Part shown: one piece after another, positions 14,727-20,399 of the stretch
How the letters are laid out: the number at the start of each line of letters is the position of its first letter
Position numbering within the stretch: the stretch's first letter is position 1
NCBI GenBank assembly: GCA_021817655.1
Contig: JAKAGE010000008.1
Coordinates: 1-20,399, forward strand
Direction of reading: 5' to 3'
Length of the DNA stretch: 20,399 nucleotides
From: a bacterium
GTDB taxonomy: Bacteria; Patescibacteriota; Minisyncoccia; UBA6257; 2-01-FULL-56-20
The notes under the pieces: model-generated
Told to the model about the DNA's origin: nothing
Seen by the model: only the letters and a program-made list of their open reading frames with translations
The model's database searches: none
Made by a program: the position numbers and the translations under genes

Positions 14727-14837
14727 ATGACATACAAAGAGGCAACCGAGCACTGGATTGACGAGCTGTTCCTGAACATCGGGGGCAACAAGCTGTCCGT
14801 GGAGGACGCGAAACGTGACCCGGACCCCATAATTTAG
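14727..14837 (+). pseudogene. 5' fragment of an unidentified gene, truncated by the IS element
   Basis: An ATG opens a frame beginning MTYKEATEHWIDELFLN and reading about 30 residues of protein-like sequence (amphipathic helix, then IGGNKLSVEDAKR). The last codons (DPDPII, then TAG at 14835-14837) come from the left end of the IS, which begins at about 14816. I do not recognise the family. It lies in the same direction as the replication-relaxation gene and may have been the next gene of the same mobile element. No obvious continuation of the frame is seen beyond the right end of the IS at 15974, so the 3' part may have been deleted or lies elsewhere. Confidence 0.45.
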
Positions 14838-14840
14838 ACA
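14816..14840 (+). repeat. Left terminal inverted repeat of the IS
   Basis: It begins TGACCCGGACCCC and ends TTTAGACA. It pairs with 15950-15974. The similarity continues a little inward as a TCGAxAAG block in both ends with a one-base offset. Confidence 0.75.
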
Positions 14841-14869
14841 CAAAGGTCGAAAAGAAATACCATTGTGTC

Positions 14870-15133
14870 ATGGCGAACAAAAAGGGATATCGGGTGGCCA
14901 AGGAGGTGAAGGCGGAAATTGTCCGCAAGGTAAAAGAAGAAGGGATTTCAGTGGCGCAGGCGGCCAAAGACGCGGGCGTCCACGAGACGACCGTGTACGG
15001 ATGGCTCGGTGCGGGAGCGACGAGCGCCCCTTCATGGGGAGAATTCTCTCGTCTCCAGAAGCAGAACAAGGAACTCTTCGAGGTGATCGGCGAGCTCACC
15101 ATCAAGCTGTCCCAGGCCCAAAAAAAGAATTGA
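14870..15133 (+). CDS. IS3-family transposase OrfA (helix-turn-helix)
   Basis: The protein has 87 aa. It has an N-terminal helix-turn-helix of the IS3 OrfA type (EVKAEIVRKVKEEGISVAQAAKDAGVHETTVYGWL, residues about 12-46) and a C-terminal leucine-zipper-like helix (FSRLQKQNKELFEVIGELTIKLSQAQKK). OrfA recognises the IS ends and on its own usually represses or modulates transposition. Near the end the frame runs through A_AAA_AAG, where a -1 shift joins it to OrfB. The ORF starts 30 bp inside the left inverted repeat. Confidence 0.88.
   Translation: MANKKGYRVAKEVKAEIVRKVKEEGISVAQAAKDAGVHETTVYGWLGAGATSAPSWGEFSRLQKQNKELFEVIGELTIKLSQAQKKN
15121..15127 (+). promoter_or_regulatory. Programmed -1 ribosomal frameshift site A_AAA_AAG
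   Basis: In the orfA frame the codons are CAA AAA AAG AAT TGA, so the heptamer A AAA AAG is in the correct phase, two codons before the orfA stop. A -1 slip continues as GAA TTG AGC in the orfB frame and gives a 347-aa OrfAB. A possible downstream stem (CTCGCGAA 15157-15164 with TTCGCGGG 15177-15184) lies 29 nt away, further than usual. Confidence 0.78.
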
Positions 15134-15912
15134 GCAAAGAGCGGAATGTGTCTGCACTCGCGAAGGCCATGGGCGTTTCGCGGGCAAGCCTGTACTACGT
15201 TGCCACGCAAGACAAGAAAGACTGGGCGCTGAAGGTGCGGATGGAAGAGATCCTCCACGATCACCCCTCATATGGTGCGCGGCGGTTGGCGGACGCCCTT
15301 CGGATGAACCGGAAACGAACGCAGCGGGTCATGCGGAAATACGGGATCAAGCCATACCGCAGGCACGGGAGGAAATACAAGAAAAGCAAGGCAGAACGGC
15401 ACTTCCCGAACATCCTCTTGGGCATCATGCCATCGTATGCGAGCCATGTCTGGGCGACGGATTTCACCGAGCTCGCCTTCCACGGAAAGAAAGTGTATGT
15501 GAGCACAATCATCGATCTCTTCACGCGACAGCTGATGGGTCTCCATGTGGGGACAAGAAAAGGATCGGCGCTTACCATCCAAACTCTGGCAAACGCGCTC
15601 TTTCACCATCCACGCCCAACCGTCTTCCACTCGGACAACGGAAGGGAATACGAGGCGAAGGCGTTCATCGCCATGCTTGAGTGGTACGGCATCACGATCT
15701 CGCGGAGCAGGCCGGGGTCTCCATGGGAGAATGGATACCAGGAATCGTTCTACGGGAAATTCAAGATGGACTTGGGTGATCCGAACCGGTTCAAAACCCT
15801 GGGTGAGCTCGTGGCAGCGATCTATCACACCGCATGGGAATACAACCATACGAGAATTCATTCAGCGCTCAGGATGCCGCCCTCCGTATTTGCGGAGAAA
15901 ATCGCGGCGTGA
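15127..15912 (+). CDS. IS3-family transposase OrfB (DDE integrase domain), expressed as the OrfAB fusion by frameshifting
   Basis: This part adds 261 residues to the 86 of OrfA. An HTH_21-like segment comes first (HPSYGARRLADALRMNRKRTQRVMRKYGI). The retroviral-integrase-type catalytic domain follows with the complete triad: Asp in WATDFTEL (codon 15460), Asp in FHSDNGREY (codon 15634) and Glu in NGYQESF (codon 15742). There are exactly 35 residues between the second Asp and the Glu, as expected for IS3. The C-terminus ends with YNHTRIHSALRMPPSVF, the usual IS3 tail. It catalyses copy-out/paste-in transposition through a figure-eight and circle intermediate in this family. It lacks its own ATG near the junction; a TTG at 15130 overlapping the orfA stop is the only possible independent start there. 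Confidence 0.9.
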   Translation, partial: ELSKERNVSALAKAMGVSRASLYYVATQDKKDWALKVRMEEILHDHPSYGARRLADALRMNRKRTQRVMRKYGIKPYRRHGRKYKKSKAERHFPNILLGIMPSYASHVWATDFTELAFHGKKVYVSTIIDLFTRQLMGLHVGTRKGSALTIQTLANALFHHPRPTVFHSDNGREYEAKAFIAMLEWYGITISRSRPGSPWENGYQESFYGKFKMDLGDPNRFKTLGELVAAIYHTAWEYNHTRIHSALRMPPSVFAEKIAA

Positions 15913-15949
15913 GAGAATCAAAAAACGGCAAGAAAACTTGTCGAGTGAC

Positions 15950-15974
15950 TGTCTAAAGAAAGGGGTCCACCACA
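15950..15974 (-). repeat. Right terminal inverted repeat of the IS
   Basis: Read on the minus strand it begins TGTGGTGGACCCC and ends TTTAGACA. It matches the left end at most positions over 25 bp, and its outer end is CA on the plus strand. Confidence 0.75.
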
Positions 15975-16277
15975 CAGAGACACAAGTGGAGAAACTAAGT
16001 CATTTTCAGAAAAATTTTTGCGCGATGCGCGGAGCGCATCGGTAAGTGTGGTGGGGGTAAGAACGAGAGAACGGTTGTTAAGAAAGAGATTCGAGCCGAA
16101 GAATTTTTTTGCCGAGAGTTTTTTCTGCGTGAGGGTGGGGGTAAGAGCGGTTCCGATTCGATAGCGGGCAATACTGCTTCCCCACCCTAACCGCGCGCGC
16201 AGTATTGAAGCATTCTTATTTTTTGCCAATACGAATTGGCAAACTCCCTTGAAGAACTTTGAAGGAGTTATCTCGCC
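15975..16277. repeat. Intergenic region with REP-like duplicated motifs and hairpins
   Basis: No gene is supported in these 303 bases. A motif GGTGGGGGTAAGA occurs twice (near 16050 and 16134), about 85 bp apart, each preceded by a T-rich stretch ending near TGCG. Hairpins: GATGCGC-GGA-GCGCATC (16024-16040), CAATACTGC (16168-16176) facing GCAGTATTG (16199-16207), and a perfect TTGCCAAT-ACGA-ATTGGCAA (16223-16242). The last two lie just downstream of the giant protein's stop, but neither has a proper T-tract on the minus strand. Confidence 0.55.
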
Positions 16278-19200
16278 CTAAAGGCCATTCGCATATTTCC
16301 GCGTAATCGCTCCGAAATAGCCGCTTGGCTTGATGCCCACTTTCGTTTGGAACTCCACGAGGGCGTTGAAGGTGAGGGTTCCGAAGATGCCTGTCGCGCC
16401 GCGCGAGGCAAGATTGTGCGCGGCGATGCCGGTATTCTGCGCGATGAGGAACAGTTGGAGTTGGCGCACGTCTTCGCCCGCGTCGTGGAGCTGAAGGTCG
16501 CGGGTGAATTGATACGATGATGTATTCCCGTTACTTACGGAGAGTCCGACAAGATTGAGCGTCGATTGCGGAATGGCGATGCCCTGCGCGATGGCTTGAG
16601 AAACGAGGGATTTGAGTTCCTGCATCAAAAGCGAGAGCAATTGCAATCGCATATCGCGGAGCGAAGGCGTGGTGGTCGCCGTGGACGAGGAAGGCGTCGC
16701 AATGGGGAGATAATATCCCGTGCCACCACCACCGCCTCCGCCAGAGGCAACGCCAATGGAACCACCGCTACCCCCTCCTCCGCTATTTGATGCGGTGTTC
16801 GTGGTCGCGGAGGTGGAACTCGATTCGGCGGACGTGTTACCGAAAGCGTCGTAGGCCGCAATGTTGTAGCTGTACTGCGTCCCTGCCGAAAGGCCGGTGT
16901 CATGGTAGGAAAGGTTCGTCGTCGTGGCAATCTCTGATCCGTTCCTGAATACTTCATATCCGGCGACAACCGTTCCAGTGGCCGTGGAAGATGCCCATGA
17001 GAGGTCAATCTCACTGGTTGAGATGACGGACGCCGCGAGGTTCTGTGGCACTGACGGCGGGATGACCATTATGCTCGTCGTCGCGGTCGTCGTGCCGTTC
17101 GCGTTCGTGGCGGTGAGAGTGAAGACGGTCGAGGTTGCTAAGGCGGGCGTTCCCGTGCTTGTCCCCGTGACGGTGCCGATGCCGTGGTCGATCGAGAGCG
17201 AGGTTGCGCTGGAGACCGTCCAGCTCAAGGTCGAGGTGCCGTTCGCGGCGACGACGGAGGGCGATGCGGAGAAGGCGGTGATGGAGGGCGTGAGACCGGA
17301 AAGCGTCGTGCCCGACATGTTGGTCGAGGACGCGGAGACGTTGCCCACGCTGTCCTGCGCCGTCACGTCATACCAGTAGGTGGTCGAGGTCGCGAGACCC
17401 GTGTTCACATACGAAAGGCCGGTCGTCGTCGCGACGAAGGTGCTGATCGTGGTCGAGGAAAGACCGCGATACACGGCATAGAAGGAGATGGTCGCGCCGT
17501 TGTTCGGCGTACTGCTCGCCCATGAAAGGGAGAGGGTTGAGGTCGAAGGAGATGAGACCGTAAACGATCCGGGTGCCGTGGGCGCAGTCGCCACCTGAAC
17601 GCTCGTCGTCGCGGTGCTCGTCCCGTTCGCGTTCGTGGCCGTCAAAGTGAAGACGGTGGTCGAAGTGGGGTTCACTATCGTTGATCCAATGAGGGTTGAC
17701 GTTGAAAAACTACTGTCCGGTGAGATGGCAACGGAACTGGCATTTGAAATATTCCAACTCAAAGTCGAGGTTCCGGCACTGGCAACGATAGAAGGAGAAG
17801 CGGAAAAGAAAGATATAGAAGGAGGAGTGCCAGATGCACTTTGATATTCGTATGCGCCAGTATCCCAAGCGGTCGAGGTTGGGCGGGGAATGCCAGTCAA
17901 ATCAGAGTCGAGTGCTAAAATATTCAGGGATGTCAGGTTAGCGCCCAATGCTATAGCAGGAGAACTGGACAATGGATGCCCGGTCGCATTCAATCCCGCA
18001 TACGCACTGCTCGTGCTCGCCAAAGAATGCGCATCACAGCCCGCAGTTGGATAAAGCGCAAGGCAGGCAGATTGCCAATTTGACAAAGTGTAATACCATT
18101 GAGCTGGAGTATTCTGGTTAGTCCAACTTCCAAAATTGGCATATAAATTATGATCCATGGTAGTTATCGTGAAACTGGCATTATTGAAATCAAAAGCAGT
18201 CGAAAGATTATCCAAAATATTATTTTCAAAAATCAGAGAGCCACTCCCAAATGCTCCGCCCGTCGAAAATCCTATCTCACTAGCTATGTTTTGTCCGATA
18301 ATCGTATTGTTGTAAAACGCCATGGCACCATCGCCATCAAGCGTAACAATCCCATTATTCATCTGGGTATATGTCATATTCCATATATTGTTATACACTT
18401 GAATGTTGCGATTATGGCCTTGTGTATTTCCCTCAAAAAATAGTCCGCCCGTCGAACAATTTCCCCAATTACCATCAATCAGATTATCGTAATAGTTTAT
18501 CCCGGAGTTAACACCCGTGCCGATTGCGAACGAATGAAGGGAGTTGTGATGATCCGGGCACCCAGTGTCATCCCAAATATTCGTGGAACCGAAATGATTA
18601 TTATAGATAGACGCGGCAGTCATTACGCCATTGCTGTTATTACCAATGTCGATATGATGGCCGTTATCGTGTTCCCAGTTATTGTAGACCAACAAACCGT
18701 TGTCGTTCGTGCCGCCCGGAACGTAGGTGATCCCGAATTCAACGTTATAAATATGATTGTTATGAATTTTTATGGTTGTATTCGCTGGCTCCGCAGACGC
18801 TCCGATTCCCACGCCACCAGCACCGTTCGGGAATTTGGGCGAAGTGCTCGTTGGAACGAAAAGTGGGCCTATTTCCATATTCCGAATCTCGCAATTAGCG
18901 CATGAATAAGCATAGATTCCGTCGCCGATACCAGAAGCATTGTATAATGTTCCATCGGTGATTTGCCCGTTGCATGGCACGTCAACGCCGTTGACCCAGC
19001 CACAGGTCGTGCCACCGTCCACGACAAGGTTGCTTTTATTTGAAATGTCCAAGCAACCATTCGTGCCGCCGTTGCCGCACCATGTAGTCGGTTCAATTTT
19101 TGCGCCAGTTTCAAACAAAATAGTGATAGGTGAACTCGTCGCCCCGCTACCTTGCGCGACAAGCTGGGTGGTTATTGTGCCGCACAGATGCGCCGTAGTC

Positions 19201-20399
19201 CCTGGAGATATTTCACCGGATGTAGATGTAGCCGACCAATTTGATGACGTATTAAAGAAAGAAATACCATAGGCGTCGCTGCAATCCGCACCATTTGCAG
19301 TGCCGGTTGCGTTTTGGGCAACATAGATATTTGTTGAACTGGTATGGGTGGTTGCGATTGCTGTTGTGGAAGTTGGTGAAACATTCCCTGCTCCGTCAAA
19401 TGCAGAAACAGCGTAAGTGTAGGTCGTTGCCGCCACGAGGCCAGAATCATTATACAAAGGCGCGGTGGAGGTGGTCGTCGTAGCGATTAGAATGTTTGGC
19501 GTACATGAACCGCCAGTGCAACGGAATATATTATATCCGAAAAGGCTGGAGCCACCGCTGTCAGTCGAACTTGCCCATGAAAGTGAGATGGTCGAGGTGC
19601 CTGTCGCGGTGGCAACGACCGAAGTCGGCGTCGTTGGCGGGGTCGAATCCACCGTCACCGTCGTCGTCGCGGTCGTCGTGCCGTTCGCGTTCGTGGCGGT
19701 GAGAGTGAAGACGGTGGTCGAAGTGGGGTTCACTATCGTTGATCCAATGAGGGTTGACGTTGAAAAACTATTGTCCGGTGAGATGGCAACGGAACTGGCA
19801 TTTGAAATATTCCAACTCAAAGTCGAGGTTCCGGCACTGGCAACGATAGAAGGAGAGGCGGAAAAGGAATTCACGACGGGAGATGAGGCGAGCGTCGATT
19901 TTAATTCGACGGCAACTGCTTCCCACGTAGGAGACCCCGATACGGCAACCGAATCCATAACTGACGATGGAATGGTGGAACTATTATCAACTGCGGCGGT
20001 GAAAATCGATGCCTGTTGTCCATTTGATCCGGTGCTTCGGAGCGTCCCGGAAACGGCTGCTCCAAAACTTGCTTGATAATTTATAAATCCACCGACAACA
20101 TAATTGTTATTATCTTTCGTCGTAATTGAAATAGTGGAGGTCGCGCCGGTTCCGATATTAGTTGAAGTGGCTCCAAAAGCAGCTACACCAGAATATTCCA
20201 GAACGATTGCGTCGAGAGGAGAGGCTGATGTTGTCGCATAGCTGATAGTTACTCCCGTCGAGGTACCGATATTGAGAGCCGTCCAGATTTCTATCGAACC
20301 ACTGGCCGCTTGTTGGGTAAAAACATCGCCCGCCGTCGATGTTACGGTGGATGCGAATAATGCCCCATTATTTCCGGGAATAACTATAAGGGAATCCCC
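16278..20399 (-). CDS. Giant multidomain surface protein with Ig-like, FN3, beta-helix and peptidoglycan-binding domains (N-terminus beyond the window)
   Basis: The frame is open to the right edge: 1373 residues are visible and the start lies outside; the ATG at 19958 is internal. In order: a beta-sandwich-like domain (residues 1-160, LIVIPGNNG to WEAVAVEL); Ig-like domain 1 (165-255); FN3 (255-350); a right-handed beta-helix (about 350-850) with Asn-rich ladder rungs such as IKIHNNHIYN, VYNNIWNM and FYNNTIIG, ending DLTGIPRPTSTAWDTGAYEY; Ig-like 2; FN3; Ig-like 3; FN3; a Gly-rich linker; and a C-terminal peptidoglycan-binding domain (YQFTRDLQLHDAGEDVRQLQ, GIFGTLTFNALVEFQTKVGI). Such architecture is typical of Parcubacteria surface proteins, with the C-terminal domain thought to hold the cell wall. 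Beta-helices of this kind often bind or cut polysaccharide, but I see no clear catalytic residues. A role in attachment to a host or surface is inference. Confidence 0.83.
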   Translation of the reverse strand, partial: GDSLIVIPGNNGALFASTVTSTAGDVFTQQAASGSIEIWTALNIGTSTGVTISYATTSASPLDAIVLEYSGVAAFGATSTNIGTGATSTISITTKDNNNYVVGGFINYQASFGAAVSGTLRSTGSNGQQASIFTAAVDNSSTIPSSVMDSVAVSGSPTWEAVAVELKSTLASSPVVNSFSASPSIVASAGTSTLSWNISNASSVAISPDNSFSTSTLIGSTIVNPTSTTVFTLTATNANGTTTATTTVTVDSTPPTTPTSVVATATGTSTISLSWASSTDSGGSSLFGYNIFRCTGGSCTPNILIATTTTSTAPLYNDSGLVAATTYTYAVSAFDGAGNVSPTSTTAIATTHTSSTNIYVAQNATGTANGADCSDAYGISFFNTSSNWSATSTSGEISPGTTAHLCGTITTQLVAQGSGATSSPITILFETGAKIEPTTWCGNGGTNGCLDISNKSNLVVDGGTTCGWVNGVDVPCNGQITDGTLYNASGIGDGIYAYSCANCEIRNMEIGPLFVPTSTSPKFPNGAGGVGIGASAEPANTTIKIHNNHIYNVEFGITYVPGGTNDNGLLVYNNWEHDNGHHIDIGNNSNGVMTAASIYNNHFGSTNIWDDTGCPDHHNSLHSFAIGTGVNSGINYYDNLIDGNWGNCSTGGLFFEGNTQGHNRNIQVYNNIWNMTYTQMNNGIVTLDGDGAMAFYNNTIIGQNIASEIGFSTGGAFGSGSLIFENNILDNLSTAFDFNNASFTITTMDHNLYANFGSWTNQNTPAQWYYTLSNWQSACLALYPTAGCDAHSLASTSSAYAGLNATGHPLSSSPAIALGANLTSLNILALDSDLTGIPRPTSTAWDTGAYEYQSASGTPPSISFFSASPSIVASAGTSTLSWNISNASSVAISPDSSFSTSTLIGSTIVNPTSTTVFTLTATNANGTSTATTSVQVATAPTAPGSFTVSSPSTSTLSLSWASSTPNNGATISFYAVYRGLSSTTISTFVATTTGLSYVNTGLATSTTYWYDVTAQDSVGNVSASSTNMSGTTLSGLTPSITAFSASPSVVAANGTSTLSWTVSSATSLSIDHGIGTVTGTSTGTPALATSTVFTLTATNANGTTTATTSIMVIPPSVPQNLAASVISTSEIDLSWASSTATGTVVAGYEVFRNGSEIATTTNLSYHDTGLSAGTQYSYNIAAYDAFGNTSAESSSTSATTNTASNSGGGGSGGSIGVASGGGGGGGTGYYLPIATPSSSTATTTPSLRDMRLQLLSLLMQELKSLVSQAIAQGIAIPQSTLNLVGLSVSNGNTSSYQFTRDLQLHDAGEDVRQLQLFLIAQNTGIAAHNLASRGATGIFGTLTFNALVEFQTKVGIKPSGYFGAITRKYANGL
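17647..17808 (-). repeat. 162-bp near-identical repeat, downstream copy
   Basis: It encodes most of Ig-like domain 2 (SIVASAGTSTLSWNISNASS onward). Hand alignment with 19705-19866 shows two differences, one of which changes Asn to Ser in SPD(N/S)SFSTST. Confidence 0.85.
19705..19866 (-). repeat. 162-bp near-identical repeat, upstream copy
   Basis: It encodes most of Ig-like domain 1 and matches 17647-17808 at about 160 of 162 positions in the same orientation. The two copies bracket the FN3 and beta-helix modules. Confidence 0.85.

Larger units (their letters stand above)
14816..15974 (+). mobile_element. IS3-family insertion sequence, IS150-like group
   Basis: The element is about 1159 bp, bounded by imperfect 25-bp inverted repeats that start with TG and share GGACCCC and TTTAGACA blocks (14816-14840 and the complement of 15950-15974). 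The TG-N4-GGACCCC-N5-TTTAGACA layout is like the ends of IS150-group elements. It contains orfA and orfB in the -1 frame with a canonical slippery heptamer, and all catalytic residues are present, so it may be active. I see no matching target-site duplication (left flank ends GAAACG, right flank starts CAGAGA). That could mean an old insertion, a deletion next to the IS, or slightly wrong end calls. Confidence 0.85.

Noticed and set aside
14810..15980. Target-site duplication of the IS
   Set aside because: The flanks GAAACG and CAGAGA do not match for any 3-5 bp length at the chosen or neighbouring CA ends.
15918..16229. 103-codon minus-strand open frame overlapping the IS right end
   Set aside because: It crosses the IS border and its LTPT repeats come from duplicated intergenic repeats, not a conserved protein.
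16223..16242. Rho-independent terminator of the giant surface gene
   Set aside because: The perfect hairpin is followed on the minus strand by A residues, not T, so it lacks the uridine tract needed.

Overview
The window looks like a chromosomal fragment of a Patescibacteria/CPR bacterium, most likely a moderately GC-rich member of the Parcubacteria (Paceibacteria). The main clues are a compact type IV pilus cluster with small divergent pseudopilins, very long Ser/Thr/Gly-rich surface proteins built from Ig-like, fibronectin III, LamG and beta-helix modules, a C-terminal peptidoglycan-binding domain of the type common in Parcubacteria surface proteins, few Shine-Dalgarno sequences, and UGA used as a stop. 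The taxonomic call is inference; there is no rRNA or other marker here.

Positions 1-12204 (minus strand) hold a type IV pilus cluster. In transcription order: a major-pilin-like prepilin (11556-12191), PilB ATPase (9747-11462), PilC platform (8511-9722), a GspH/FimT pseudopilin (8010-8507), a pseudopilin fused to DUF2341 and two LamG domains (5571-7958), a 1346-aa secreted repeat protein (1518-5558), a PilX-like minor pilin (1085-1501) and PilM (1-1065, running off the left edge, probably into a PilN-like part). No PilT or prepilin peptidase lies in the window. A strong hairpin terminator separates the abundant pilin from pilB, and pilB has its own promoter just after it. Almost every gene has an extended -10 box (TGnTAnnnT) ending 6-9 nt before its ATG. 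That spacing predicts leaderless or near-leaderless mRNAs, and it decided two start codons. My reading is that the two large proteins between the pseudopilins are adhesive cargo, perhaps tip proteins, of this pilus.

Positions 12273-13049 encode an RluA-family pseudouridine synthase, also on the minus strand and not obviously related to the pilus. A 445-bp intergenic region rich in palindromes follows (13050-13494).

Positions 13495-15974 (plus strand) look like mobile-element-derived DNA: a replication-relaxation family protein, a long hairpin with a T-tract, a short ORF cut by an insertion sequence, and a complete-looking IS3-family (IS150-type) element with orfA/orfB, an A_AAA_AAG frameshift site, an intact D-D-(35)-E triad and imperfect terminal inverted repeats.

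Positions 15975-16277 carry repeat-rich intergenic DNA. Positions 16278-20399 (minus strand) are the C-terminal 1373 residues of a giant surface protein whose start lies beyond the right edge. It contains a probable beta-sandwich domain, alternating Ig-like and FN3 domains, a right-handed beta-helix coded by markedly AT-richer DNA, a Gly linker and a C-terminal peptidoglycan-binding domain. A nearly identical 162-bp segment occurs twice inside it. All counts were made by hand; no database search was possible.
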